Assembly: GCF_003002065.1 (NCBI RefSeq)
Contig: NZ_PVZG01000026.1
Span: 1-64,000 of the forward strand
Origin: Pseudosporangium ferrugineum
Lineage (GTDB): Bacteria > Actinomycetota > Actinomycetes > Mycobacteriales > Micromonosporaceae
DNA length: 64,000 nucleotides
Reading direction: 5' to 3'
Position 1 is the stretch's first letter. Each line of letters opens with the position of its first letter. A program made the translations under genes and the position numbers. Positions 41,480-50,417 of this stretch are shown here, in pieces. Under the pieces are notes generated by a model, which did no database searches, had not been told where the DNA came from, and worked only from the letters and a program-made list of their open reading frames with translations.

Positions 41480-42040
41480 GTGGTGATCGGGCACGGTTCC
41501 CCGGTGCGATGGGCCGCACCCGACGGCCCGTGGACCGAGCCGGACCTGCACCTGTTCCCGCAGGACGGCCACCGGTACGAGATCTTCGACGGCAGCCTGC
41601 ACGTGACGCCGCCGCTGGACGAGCCGCACGGGGCGGTGGTCCGCGCCCTCGTCACCACGCTCCGCGGGGCGGCACCGGATGGCTGGTGGGTGTGCGAGCG
41701 GCTGGGCATCGCCTCGGGCGAGAGCAACCTCATCCCGGACGTGGCCGTGCTGCGGCCGCGGTCCTCCGGCGCGATCTGGGCGGACCCGGCGGACGTCGCG
41801 CTGGTCGTCGAGGTGGAGACCCCCACCAGCCGGCGCTGCGATCGGCTGCTCAAACCGGCCCTGTACGCCGACGCCGGCATCGAGAGCTACTGGCGGATCG
41901 AACCGGTGCCCGCGCCGGCCCTGCACATCTACGAGCTGGGCGCCGACGGCTACGGCACGGCGAGAACGATCGAGGGCGCCGACCTGGTGAAGGTCGACGC
42001 CCCATTCCCGGTGCGGGTAGCCCCGAGCACCTGGAGATAG
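41480..42040 (+). CDS. Uma2 family (DUF820) putative restriction-endonuclease-fold protein
   Basis: A 186-residue protein with the Uma2 pattern. GHRYEIFDGSLHVTPP opens the fold; the PD-(D/E)xK-like site is formed by NLIPDVAVLRP and LVVEVETPTSRR; and KPALYADAGIESYWRI closes it. The family is very abundant in actinobacteria and cyanobacteria and its members are often called endonucleases from fold alone; the role is unknown. The start is written as GTG 41480, preceded by a GGAGGTGGT-like sequence. Confidence 0.88.
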   Translation: MVIGHGSPVRWAAPDGPWTEPDLHLFPQDGHRYEIFDGSLHVTPPLDEPHGAVVRALVTTLRGAAPDGWWVCERLGIASGESNLIPDVAVLRPRSSGAIWADPADVALVVEVETPTSRRCDRLLKPALYADAGIESYWRIEPVPAPALHIYELGADGYGTARTIEGADLVKVDAPFPVRVAPSTWR

Positions 42041-42117
42041 CCGATCAGCGACGACCCGCGACACTTCGCGGCGCCGGGCACTTCGCGGCGCTCGGCGCTT
42101 CGCGGCGAGCCGGCTGC

Positions 42118-42606
42118 TCAGTGGCGGCCCGCGTGGGAGGCCAGCTGGTCGATGCCGGCGAGCACGCCGCCGGCCAGGTCCCCGCCGGCGAACGACGCGG
42201 CCATCGACAGCGCGGCGAGCTTGGCGTCCCGGTCGGAGATGCGCTTGCGGGCCTCGGAGCCGGTGACGATCTCGAGGAGGCGCTGCCCGGGCGAGATCGC
42301 CAGCAGCACGGCCGTGGCCGCACCCTCGATCCGCCGGTGCAGCTGCTCGGCGGTCTCCCGGGTGGGCTCGCCCAGGTCGCCGATGTAGACGCTGAAGGTC
42401 AGGCCGGTCTGCTGGTCGGCCACCCGCAGCGCCTCGTCCAGGCGCAGCAGCTGCCGGGTCGTGAACGGGCCGTCGAGCGCCGCGATGCCCTCGTCGGACA
42501 TGGTCAGCTCGGGCCGCTCGGTCAGGGTCGGGCCGCCGGGGTGGTCGAGCGCCGTCAGAGGCTGCTCGCCGCCGCTCACGATGGCCTGGTGCTCACCAAC
42601 GGTCAC
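42118..42606 (-). CDS. DUF5130/TPM-domain-like protein
   Basis: A 162-residue protein. The second half, with SVYIGDLGEPTRETAEQLHR, ATAVLLAISPGQRLLEIVTG and RKRISDRDAKLAALSMAASF, fits a TPM-type fold without the usual signal peptide and membrane anchor. A similar protein is conserved in actinobacteria as DUF5130. It overlaps the upstream small membrane gene by 14 bp, so the two are expressed together. Function unknown. Confidence 0.75.
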   Translation of the reverse strand: MTVGEHQAIVSGGEQPLTALDHPGGPTLTERPELTMSDEGIAALDGPFTTRQLLRLDEALRVADQQTGLTFSVYIGDLGEPTRETAEQLHRRIEGAATAVLLAISPGQRLLEIVTGSEARKRISDRDAKLAALSMAASFAGGDLAGGVLAGIDQLASHAGRH

Positions 42607-42904
42607 TTGCGCCTCCTACCGCTCCGGGCCGGATCTGCCGGCCCGCGGGCCCCTCGACGGCGCCGGACTCCAGCGCGGGCTGCTGGGTGACGCGGTCGCC
42701 GGTCTTGCCGCCGAAGGCCGGGCTCACCTGCGCGGGCGACGCGAGGAACCAGGTCGGCGCGAAGTCGTACGGCCGGCCGGGGCGATACCGGCGGTCGGGC
42801 CGCGAGCGACGGCTACCGGCGACGACCGAGGCCGCGACCACGATGATGACCCCGAGCGGGATCCCCGCGAAGAGCAGAAGCGTGCTGAAAATCGACAACC
42901 TCAA
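42593..42904 (-). CDS. Small membrane-anchored hypothetical protein
   Basis: A 103-residue protein with one N-terminal transmembrane helix (FSTLLLFAGIPLGVIIVVAA), then a basic stretch (SRRSRPDRRYRPGRPYDFAP) and a polar tail. It starts at TTG 42904 or TTG 42898; neither has a good ribosome site. The start region is close to the divergently transcribed surface-protein gene. Overlaps the DUF5130-like gene. Confidence 0.6.
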   Translation of the reverse strand: MRLSIFSTLLLFAGIPLGVIIVVAASVVAGSRRSRPDRRYRPGRPYDFAPTWFLASPAQVSPAFGGKTGDRVTQQPALESGAVEGPAGRQIRPGAVGGASDRW

Positions 42905-43122
42905 CGCCCCCAGGCGTCAAAAGGAACCGGGCCAAGTCACTGTGTTCCCAGTGATCCGAACGTCAATCACGGTAGCGGAGTGGGCCCCGCCACGGACGGC
43001 CGGGTGTCAAGACCCACGACCCCCGATCTCTCCGGGTCACGCGGAATCGCCCCGGAGGTGCGAAAATCACCCTCACGCGCCGTCCGCGACGTTTCCGCCC
43101 CGGACGGCAGGAGGGGGAGGTC

Positions 43123-43611
43123 ATGCGTCCATCCGTCCCGGCCGCGCTCGCCGCGTTCGCCCTGGCCCTGCCCGTCGCTCTGCTGCCCGGCACCGCCGCC
43201 CACGCCGCGGCCGTGTTCGTCGAGACCAATCCGAGCACCGTACGCGCCGGCGACGAGATCGGCGTGCGCGCCAGCTGCGACGACAACCTGGCCCCCGCCA
43301 AGGTGACCTCCACCCTCCTCGGCACGGTCACGGTCTCCCCCCGGTACGGCTTCCTCACCGCGACCGCCCGCGTCCCGGCCCGCACCGAGCCGGGCGACTA
43401 CCCGCTGGAGCTGCGCTGCCCGGACGGCAAGACGGCGAAGAGCACCCTGCACGTCGTCGCCAAGGTCGAACCGAAGCACGGCCCGGCCACGGGCGGCGGC
43501 GGCACCGCCCCGGGCCGATCGGCACCGCTGCTGATCGGCGGCGGCGCCACGGCCCTGGCGGCGGGCCTCCTCCTGGGCGTGGCGGCCCTGCGCCGCCGCC
43601 GCGCGGCCTGA
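43123..43611 (+). CDS. Secreted, membrane-anchored surface protein
   Basis: A 162-residue protein. A signal peptide (ALAAFALALPVALLPGTAAH, cleavage near AHA) is followed by one immunoglobulin-like or beta-sandwich domain with two cysteines (RASCDD and LELRCPDG), a Gly-rich linker, a C-terminal hydrophobic helix (LLIGGGATALAAGLLLGVAA) and RRRR. This is the layout of cell-wall-sorted proteins, but no LPxTG-type pentapeptide is clear. It is 10 bp upstream of a class F sortase gene, which suggests a partner relation. Confidence 0.82.
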   Translation: MRPSVPAALAAFALALPVALLPGTAAHAAAVFVETNPSTVRAGDEIGVRASCDDNLAPAKVTSTLLGTVTVSPRYGFLTATARVPARTEPGDYPLELRCPDGKTAKSTLHVVAKVEPKHGPATGGGGTAPGRSAPLLIGGGATALAAGLLLGVAALRRRRAA

Positions 43612-43621
43612 GGCCCACCCG

Positions 43622-44662
43622 ATGTCCCGCCCGGTACGCCCGCAGCCGGCCGTCCCCGGCCCCCGCATGCCCGAGTCGGTCCTGCGCCGCCGCCCCGCCG
43701 AGATCGTCAGCCGCCCGCGGCCGGCCGAATCCCCCACCGCCGAGTCCGGGCCCAACCCGGCCGCCGACCCGCCGGTGGTCGCGCAGGCGGCCGACGCCCG
43801 CACGCCGGCCGTCGAGGGCCCGGCGATGGACGGCCGGCACGCCGGCAGCGACGCTCGCCCGACCGGCAACGACGCTCGCCCGGACGGCGATGCTGCACGG
43901 TGGGTAGCCGGCAGGGCGCGATCGGTAGCCGGCGAGGCGCGGCCGACAGCCGGCGGGGCGCGGTCGGCGCCGCACGCGCCGTCGCGGTCGCTGCTGCGGG
44001 CGCCGCGCCGGAGCCGGGTGCGCGCGCCTGCGGCCGTTCGCGCACGCCGGCCGCTGCCGCTCGGGCTGATGGCGGTGGTGCTGGTGTTCGTGGGGCTGTT
44101 CACCGTCGGCGCCGGCTTCGGTGCGGCCACCGGATTCGACCTGGGCGAGCTGTTCAAGGGGCCGGACAAGCCGCCGCCGCGCGACTTCCCGGTGCTGGAG
44201 CCGAGCCGGCCGCGACGCCTGACCATTCCGGCGATCAAGGTGGAGGCGCCGCTGCTCACCGTCGGGCTGGCGAAGGACGACTCCGTGGCGGTGCCCCCGG
44301 TGAACCGGCACAACGAGGCGGGGTGGTTCGACCAGGGGCCGACGCCGGGGCAGTTCGGGCCGGCGTTGATCGTCGGGCATGCCGACACCCGTACGGGACC
44401 CTCGGTCTTTCATCGCCTGCACGAGCTGAAGCCGGGGCAGAAGATCGAGGTCCTCCGCGAGGACGACGAGACGGCGATCTTCCAGGTGAACTCGGTCGAG
44501 CGCCACGGCAAGGAGAAACTGCCGATCAAGCGGGTGTACGCCGACTACAGCAGGCCGTCGCTGCGGCTCATGACGTGCGGGGGCACATGGCTCGGCGGCG
44601 ACCGCGGCTACTCCGACAACATCGTCGTCTTCGCCTCGCTCATCGGCACGAAACGCCACTGA
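43622..44662 (+). CDS. Class F sortase
   Basis: A 346-residue membrane-anchored transpeptidase. A long disordered cytosolic head of about 135 residues contains AR-rich repeats. A transmembrane helix (LGLMAVVLVFVGLFTVGAGF) precedes the sortase beta-barrel. Catalytic residues are visible: His in LIVGHADTRTG, Cys in LMTCGGTW and Arg in GGDRGYSDN. The class F assignment rests on the TCGG signature and size. The long N-terminal head is unusual for the class. It probably anchors or processes the adjacent surface protein. Confidence 0.9.
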   Translation: MSRPVRPQPAVPGPRMPESVLRRRPAEIVSRPRPAESPTAESGPNPAADPPVVAQAADARTPAVEGPAMDGRHAGSDARPTGNDARPDGDAARWVAGRARSVAGEARPTAGGARSAPHAPSRSLLRAPRRSRVRAPAAVRARRPLPLGLMAVVLVFVGLFTVGAGFGAATGFDLGELFKGPDKPPPRDFPVLEPSRPRRLTIPAIKVEAPLLTVGLAKDDSVAVPPVNRHNEAGWFDQGPTPGQFGPALIVGHADTRTGPSVFHRLHELKPGQKIEVLREDDETAIFQVNSVERHGKEKLPIKRVYADYSRPSLRLMTCGGTWLGGDRGYSDNIVVFASLIGTKRH

Positions 44663-44664
44663 CC

Positions 44665-44908
44665 GCCACCCACGCCGGCGGCCGGCCAGGGGGCCAGCGA
44701 CCGGCGGGGAGGCGGCAGCCAGGCGGGGAGCCGGGAGCCGGCGGCCGGGCAGGACACCGGCAGCCGAGCGGGGAGCCACCAGCCGGCGGGGAGGCGGCAG
44801 CCGGGCAGGACACCGGCAGCCGGGCGGGGTGCCGGCGGCCGGGCGGGACACCAGCAGCCGGGCGGGCAGCCGGCAGCCGGGCGGGCAGCCGGCAGCCGGG
44901 CGGGACGG
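44665..44908. repeat. Degenerate GC-rich tandem repeats between sortase and HNH genes
   Basis: Units of about 20 bp built from GCAGCCGGGCGGG and GACACCGGCAGCCGGGCGG are repeated more than ten times with drift. They fill the entire gap between two convergent stop codons. No hairpin terminator could be separated from the repeats. Confidence 0.75.
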
Positions 44909-44909
44909 A

Positions 44910-45452
44910 TCAGGCGGCTTCGGCCTCGACCGGGGACGGCAGCCCGAGCCAGTCCGCCCAGCGCGGGTCCGGCGTGCGGTGGCCCAGCACCCGCCATGCC
45001 ACCCCGCGCGGGGCCTGGGGCGCCGCGTGCAGCCGCCAGCCCAGCTCGGCCGGTGTCTTGTCGCCCTTGCTGTGGTTGCACTTCGCGCACGCCGCCACCA
45101 CGTTCTCCCAGGCGTGCAGGCCGCCGCGGCTGCGGGGGAAGACGTGGTCGATGGTCTCCGCGGAGCCGCGGCAGTAGGCGCAGCGGCCGCCGTCGCGGGC
45201 GAAGATGGCCCGGCGGGAGAGGCCCACGTGCGTGCGGTACGGCACCTTCACATACCGGGTGAGGCGGACGACGGACGGGACCGGGAGCGTGTGGTGAGCG
45301 CTGTGCAGGATGCCGTCGCCGTCGGAGACGCATTCGGCCTTGGCGGTCAGCACGAGAATGGTCGCTCGACGCACCGATACGACGCACAGCGGCTCGTAGG
45401 TAGCGTTCAGAACCAACGCGGAAGAGCCCACTGTGGGTCGTATGTCAGGCAT
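44910..45452 (-). CDS. HNH endonuclease domain protein
   Basis: A 180-residue protein common in actinobacteria. A domain of about 70 residues (NATYEPLCVVSVRRATILVL) leads to the HNH site: the CAYC zinc pair, DHVFPRSRGG (first His), W.N.V and CAKCNHSKGD (second zinc pair and last metal ligand). All key residues are present. The substrate is unknown; it is not linked to a methylase or phage genes here. It is divergent from the mscS gene across 266 bp. Confidence 0.92.
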   Translation of the reverse strand: MPDIRPTVGSSALVLNATYEPLCVVSVRRATILVLTAKAECVSDGDGILHSAHHTLPVPSVVRLTRYVKVPYRTHVGLSRRAIFARDGGRCAYCRGSAETIDHVFPRSRGGLHAWENVVAACAKCNHSKGDKTPAELGWRLHAAPQAPRGVAWRVLGHRTPDPRWADWLGLPSPVEAEAA

Positions 45453-45718
45453 CGGAGGTCACCCTTCGGTGTAGGTGCTGGTATCGCTCCCGATTTGCTG
45501 GTCGTCGTTTGCTGGTTCGTCGTCCGCTGGGTCGTCGTTCGCTGGGTCGTTGCAGGCGAGGTCGTCCGAGGCCCGGGCACCGACCCTCGTGCGCCAATAG
45601 TCCCCGATGGATGACGATTTTGCGAGCACAATCTGTGGCCGGGGCGTAAACGTCTGAGGTCTCGTGCGAAGATGTCCGGTTCCCGGCCGCCGAACGGCCA
45701 CCGGTACGGTGGGGACCC

Positions 45719-46810
45719 GTGATTCCGCTTGCTCCTCCCGTAACCCCCGCCCCCTCCGGCAGCACCCCGACGTTCCTGCCGGGCACGCCGGACTTCTCGG
45801 CCAGCTGCAAGACCGACGCCCTGTGCACCTGGGTCCTCGAGAAGACGGCCATCCAGTGGCTGGCGAACGGCAGCTACGTCCTGATCGTGAAGCCGCTGCG
45901 GATCCTCGCCATCGTGCTGGTGGCGATGCTGATCCGCTGGGTGCTGCACCGCGCGATCCGGCGGCTGACCACCTCCACCTCGCGCGCCGAGATGCCGGCG
46001 CTGCTCAAGCCGCTGCGCGAGCGCGCGGCCAAGCAGCAGGAGGCGGCGGAGAACCAGTTCATCCCGGAACGCCGCCGGCAGCGCGCCGAGGCGATCGGCT
46101 CGGTGCTGCGCAGCTTCGTCACCGCGGTCGTCTTCACCATGGCGACCCTGCTGGTCATGGGCGAGCTGGGCTTCAACCTCGGTCCGCTGCTGGCCAGCGC
46201 CGGCATCGCCGGCGTGGCCCTCGGCTTCGGCGCGCAGAGCCTGGTCAAGGATCTGATCGCCGGCCTCTTCATGCTCCTGGAGGACCAGTACGGCGTCGGC
46301 GACTCGGTGGACCTGGGCGACGCGGTCGGCGTGGTCGAGACGGTCGGGCTGCGGGTGACGACCGTACGCGACATGCGCGGCGTGCTCTGGTACATCCGCA
46401 ACGGCGAGATCGTCCGGGTCGGCAACAAGAGCCAGGGCTGGGCGATGGTCGTCATCGACATCCCGATCGGCTTCGTCAACTCCGAGGAGGCCACCGCCGT
46501 GCTGCGGCAGGCGGCGCTGGCCCTGGCGGAGGAGCCGGAGCACGCGACCGAGTTCCTCGAGCCCCCGGACGTGGTGGGCGTCGAGCAGATGACCGTGGAC
46601 GGCGCGGTCATCCGGACCATCGCGAAGACCACCGCGGACGGGCAGCCGGTCGTGCAGCGCGAGTTGCGGCGCCGGCTCGCCGAGGCGCTGGAGAGTTCCG
46701 GCATCTCCGAGCGCATCGCGGTGTCACGGATGCTGCCGCGTTCGGCCGTACCGCCGTCATATCCGGGCTCTGGACAGGACGCGCAGGTCACCCCTGGAGG
46801 GGCGACCTGA
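45719..46810 (+). CDS. MscS family mechanosensitive ion channel
   Basis: A 363-residue membrane protein. Helices near residues 50-75 (VLIVKPLRILAIVLVAMLIR) and 130-150 (FVTAVVFTMATLLVMGELGF) are followed by the pore helix TM3, ASAGIAGVALGFGAQSLVKD, the diagnostic Gly/Ala-packed segment of MscS. The beta domain (VGDSVDLGDAVGVVETVGLR) and alpha/beta domain follow. It should release solutes on hypo-osmotic shock. GTG 45719 start. Confidence 0.93.
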   Translation: MIPLAPPVTPAPSGSTPTFLPGTPDFSASCKTDALCTWVLEKTAIQWLANGSYVLIVKPLRILAIVLVAMLIRWVLHRAIRRLTTSTSRAEMPALLKPLRERAAKQQEAAENQFIPERRRQRAEAIGSVLRSFVTAVVFTMATLLVMGELGFNLGPLLASAGIAGVALGFGAQSLVKDLIAGLFMLLEDQYGVGDSVDLGDAVGVVETVGLRVTTVRDMRGVLWYIRNGEIVRVGNKSQGWAMVVIDIPIGFVNSEEATAVLRQAALALAEEPEHATEFLEPPDVVGVEQMTVDGAVIRTIAKTTADGQPVVQRELRRRLAEALESSGISERIAVSRMLPRSAVPPSYPGSGQDAQVTPGGAT

Positions 46811-47029
46811 CCTGCTGATACACCCTCGCGGGGGATGTCCGTCCTGGTCCGAATGGCCGACAATCAGCCCGTACGCCCTAGCCATGGCTCGGCCGATCGG
46901 GCAGAATCGTGCAAAGAGCATCTGCACATGCAGCGTCACGTACGCGCGATCGGCACCGGCGGTCACCGGCGTCCGTGACCGGCCGCCGCCGGCGATCCCG
47001 CCGGTCGTCGCGATCGATGGAGGGCCCTG

Positions 47030-48523
47030 GTGTCCGAGGACCGACCCGAGGCGCGATCCGGCGACAGAGCCGGCGGCGCGGCGGAGCCGGAACGGCCGGT
47101 GTCGTTCCGCGAGGTCTTCGGGGTCCGCGAATACCGCGCCCTCTACGTCTCCCTGATCGTCAACTGGGTCGGCGACTACCTGGCGCGCGCGGCCATCATC
47201 GTGCTCGTCTACCAGCAGAGTCAGTCGGTGCTGCTGTCGGCGGCGTCGTTCGCGGTGAGCTACCTGCCGTGGATCATCGGCGGGCCGGTCCTGGCGGCGA
47301 TCGCCGAGCGGTATCCGTACCGTCGGGTCCTGATCGTGTCGGACCTGGCCCGCGCCGTCCCGATCGCCCTGCTCGCGCTGCCGGGCATGCCCGTGCCCGC
47401 GCTGCTGGTGCTGATGTTCGTGGCGATGCTGGGCGCGCCGCCGACCCAGGCCGCGCGGTCGGCGCTGATCCCGCTCATCGTCGAGCGGCGGCAGGTCGTC
47501 ACGGTCCTGGCGCTGAACGCGTCGACGGCCCAGGCGGCGCAGGTGTTCGGCTATCTGGCCGGCGCCACCCTCGCCGTCGGAGTCGACGCGCGGCTCGGCC
47601 TGGCCCTCGACGCCGTCTCGTTCCTGGTCTCCGCCGCCATCATCGCGGCCGGGGTCCGCCCCCGCCCCGCCGCGACCACCCCCGGCCAGCGCCGCCACCT
47701 GCTGCGCGAGACGAGCGACGGCTACCGGCTGGTCTTCGGCACCCCGCTGCTGCGCTCGATCGCGCTGATGGTCTTCGCGCTCACCACCTTCACGATCCTG
47801 CCGGAGGGACTCGCCGCGGGCTGGGCCGCGCTGTTCCACGAGGATCCCTCGGCGCGCGGGTTCGACCAGGGCCTGATCATGGCCGCGGCGCCGGTCGGTT
47901 TCGTCGCCGGCGGGCTCGTGGTGGGCCGGCTGGTCCCGCCGGAGCGGCGCAGCTCGCTGGTCAAGCCGTTCGCCGTGCTCGCGCCGCTGGCCCTGGCGCT
48001 GACCATGTGGGCGCCGTCAGCCGCCGCCGTGGCCGCCCTCGTGATGGTCTCCGGCATCGCCCAGGGCGGCCTGATGCCGACCCTCAACGGCGTCTTCGTG
48101 CTCGCCCTGCCGCACGGCTACCGCGCCCGGGCGTACGGGGTGATGCAGGGCGGCATGCAGCTCACCCAGGGTCTCGCCGTGATCATCACCGGCGCGATCG
48201 CCCAGCACACCTCGATCCCGCTGGTCGTCGGCCTGTGGAGCCTCGGCGGCCTGGTGCTGATGGCGACCCTGGTCGCGCGCTGGCCGGGCCGGGCCACGCT
48301 CCCCGGCGAGGCCACCGCCGAGGGTCCGGCGCAGGCCGGCCAGCCGTCGCCCGGCCTTCAGCCGCCCGGCCCTCAGGCGCGCGGCTCTCAGGCGCCCGGC
48401 ACTCAGGCGCCCGGCTCTCAGGTGCCCGGCACTCAGGCGCCCGGCTCTCAGGCCGGTGAGAACGCAATGCGCGTCACACCGGCCCCGGGGCGCCGCACGG
48501 CTGCTGGCAGACTGGACGCGTGA
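47030..48523 (+). CDS. MFS transporter with repetitive C-terminal tail
   Basis: A 497-residue protein with about twelve hydrophobic helices (for example ALYVSLIVNWVGDYLARAAI and ALLVLMFVAMLGAPPTQAAR) and a MFS-type loop RYPYRRVLIVSDLARA, resembling the enterobactin-exporter-like (EntS/MFS_3) group. GTG 47030 has GGAGG 6 nt upstream. The last 60 residues are a cytosolic tail of QAPGSQAPGT-like repeats, not part of the transporter fold. The stop overlaps the next start (GTGA). Substrate unknown. Confidence 0.9.
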   Translation: MSEDRPEARSGDRAGGAAEPERPVSFREVFGVREYRALYVSLIVNWVGDYLARAAIIVLVYQQSQSVLLSAASFAVSYLPWIIGGPVLAAIAERYPYRRVLIVSDLARAVPIALLALPGMPVPALLVLMFVAMLGAPPTQAARSALIPLIVERRQVVTVLALNASTAQAAQVFGYLAGATLAVGVDARLGLALDAVSFLVSAAIIAAGVRPRPAATTPGQRRHLLRETSDGYRLVFGTPLLRSIALMVFALTTFTILPEGLAAGWAALFHEDPSARGFDQGLIMAAAPVGFVAGGLVVGRLVPPERRSSLVKPFAVLAPLALALTMWAPSAAAVAALVMVSGIAQGGLMPTLNGVFVLALPHGYRARAYGVMQGGMQLTQGLAVIITGAIAQHTSIPLVVGLWSLGGLVLMATLVARWPGRATLPGEATAEGPAQAGQPSPGLQPPGPQARGSQAPGTQAPGSQVPGTQAPGSQAGENAMRVTPAPGRRTAAGRLDA

Positions 48524-48909
48524 GCGAGGTCAGCTTCTTCGAGGCGGTCGGTGGCGAATCCACCTTCCGCCGGCTCGTCGACCGGTTCTACGAGGGCGTC
48601 GCCAAGGATCCACTGCTGCGCCCGATGTATCCGGAGGAGGACCTCGGGCCCGCCGCCGACCGGCTGACGCTGTTCCTGATGCAGTATTGGGGCGGCCCCA
48701 GCACCTATTCGGACAACCGCGGCCACCCGCGCCTGCGGATGCGGCACGCGCCGTTCCGGGTCGGCCCCGAGGAACGCGACGCCTGGCTGCTGCACATGCG
48801 CGAGGCCGTGGATTCGCTGGAGCTGCCGGAGCCGCACCGCACCGCGCTCTGGGAATACCTGGAACGCGCCGCGTACTTCATGGTCAACACGATGGACGCG
48901 CATCCCTGA
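48520..48909 (+). CDS. glbO: Truncated haemoglobin, group II (GlbO type)
   Basis: A 129-residue two-on-two globin. FFEAVGGESTFRRLVDRFYE is the A/B helix start, with Tyr B10. The segment PRLRMRHAPF carries the proximal His F8, and ERDAWLLHMREAVDSL the group II Trp G8. Size is right for GlbO. It is coupled to the MFS gene by a 4-bp overlap (GTGA). It binds oxygen and may help with peroxide or NO chemistry. Confidence 0.93.
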   Translation: MSEVSFFEAVGGESTFRRLVDRFYEGVAKDPLLRPMYPEEDLGPAADRLTLFLMQYWGGPSTYSDNRGHPRLRMRHAPFRVGPEERDAWLLHMREAVDSLELPEPHRTALWEYLERAAYFMVNTMDAHP

Positions 48910-48965
48910 GGCAGCGCCGCTCGTTGATCGGTTGACTCGCGTCCCGATCTGAGGAGCTGCCACCG

Positions 48966-50225
48966 ATGCGACGCCGCCTGCTCGCCGCCGCCGCGCTTGC
49001 CTGCGCCACCCTGCTGGCTGCGACGCCCGCGACGGCCGACCTCGCCCAGCCCTCGGTGGTGTCGGCGAACCCGGTCGACCACACCCCGCACGTGCTCGAC
49101 GGGACGGTGTGGGCCCTCGCGGTGGTCGGTGACACCGTCGTCGTCGGCGGAAGCTTCACCAAGGTCCAGGACAGCACGCGCAAACTGACCTACGACCGGA
49201 AGAACATTTTCGCGTACGGGCTGCGCGACGGAATCGTGCGGCCGTTCGCCCCGAACGTCGACGCGGCGGTCTACGCCCTGGCGCCCGGCGCGGACAACTC
49301 GGTGTATCTCGGCGGCTCGTTCAAGACGGTCAACGGCGCCGCCCAGCGCGGCCTGGCCCGCGTCTCGATCGGCGACGGCTCCCGGTTCCCCGGGTTCGCC
49401 GCGAAGATCAACTGGGGTGACGTCCGGGCGCTGGCCGCCGAGGGCAGCCGGCTCTACCTCGGCGGCACCTTCTCCGCCATCAACGGCGTCGCCCGGGTCG
49501 GCCTCGCCCGCGTCCACACCGGCTCGGGCGCGCTCGACACCGGCTTCGACGCGAAGCTGTCCGCGCCGGGGCTCAGCCGTACCCGGGTGGAGCACTTCGA
49601 TCTGTCGCCCGACGGCAAGCGCCTGGTCGTGATCGGCGCGCTGCTCAAGGTCGGCACGGTCAACCGTACGCAGATCGCCCTGTTCGACACGTCCGGCCCG
49701 GCGGCGAGCGTGCTGAGCTGGTACACGGACGCCTACCAGGCGCAGTGCATGGAAGGCTTCGACACGTACCTGCGGCAGGTGAAGTTCTCCCCCGACGGCC
49801 GGTACTTCGTGGTGGTGGCGACCGGACGGGCGTCCTCGCCGACGAAGCTGTGCGACTCGGCGGCCCGCTTCGAGACGGCCGGCGGCGGCAAGCACAACCC
49901 GACCTGGGTCCAGCGCACCGGCGGCGACTCGCTCTACGCGGTGGCGGTGACCGGCACGGCCGTGTACGTCGGCGGCCACCAGCGCTACCTGGACAACCCC
50001 CTCGGCAGCGACGCGAAGGGCCCCGGCCCGGGCGCGGTCTCCCGCGTGGGCATCGGCGCGATCAGCCCCGCCACCGGCCGCGCCCTCCCCTGGGATCCCA
50101 CCCGCAAGCGCGGCGTAGGCGTCCGCGCCTTCGAGGTAGTCCCCGAGGGCCTGATCGTCGGCTCCGACACCGACGAACTCGGCAAGGAATACCACGGCCG
50201 CCTAGGCATGTTCCCCCTCCCCTGA
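48966..50225 (+). CDS. Secreted beta-propeller (delta-60 repeat-like) protein
   Basis: A 419-residue exported protein. The signal peptide is LLAAAALACATLLAATPATA. The rest consists of repeated blade-like units such as VWALAVVGDTVVVGGSFTKV, VYALAPGADNSVYLGGSFKT and VRALAAEGSRLYLGGTFSAI, the pattern of delta-60 propeller repeats. Two cysteines (QAQCMEGF, TKLCDSAA) may form a disulfide. ATG 48966 has GAGGAG about 9 nt upstream. Extracellular binding role likely; ligand unknown. Confidence 0.88.
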   Translation: MRRRLLAAAALACATLLAATPATADLAQPSVVSANPVDHTPHVLDGTVWALAVVGDTVVVGGSFTKVQDSTRKLTYDRKNIFAYGLRDGIVRPFAPNVDAAVYALAPGADNSVYLGGSFKTVNGAAQRGLARVSIGDGSRFPGFAAKINWGDVRALAAEGSRLYLGGTFSAINGVARVGLARVHTGSGALDTGFDAKLSAPGLSRTRVEHFDLSPDGKRLVVIGALLKVGTVNRTQIALFDTSGPAASVLSWYTDAYQAQCMEGFDTYLRQVKFSPDGRYFVVVATGRASSPTKLCDSAARFETAGGGKHNPTWVQRTGGDSLYAVAVTGTAVYVGGHQRYLDNPLGSDAKGPGPGAVSRVGIGAISPATGRALPWDPTRKRGVGVRAFEVVPEGLIVGSDTDELGKEYHGRLGMFPLP

Positions 50226-50295
50226 CCCCACCCTCGACCCGCGCTCCGCGCGGGACACCCCACCCTGAGCCTCCGATACCACTCCAGCCCCGGAC

Positions 50296-50396
50296 GGTGA
50301 TCGCCCGGCAATGAGTTGGGCCCGATTTCCGCCATCCGCCGCTCTTGCGGATGTCGGCAATCGGGCCCAACTCATTGCCCCCAAAGGGCGATCACC
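50296..50396. repeat. 101-nt near-perfect inverted repeat
   Basis: The left arm (50296-50339, starting GGTGATCGCCCGGCAATGAG) pairs with the right arm (50347-50396) across a 7-base loop CGCTCTT. There are two mismatches and a 6-base insertion (CCAAAG on the plus strand) in the right arm. It lies between the convergent propeller and YbjN genes. Its size goes far beyond a terminator, and its look suggests a dispersed repeat. Confidence 0.9.
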
Positions 50397-50417
50397 CCGC
50401 GGAGCGAAGCGAAGCCG

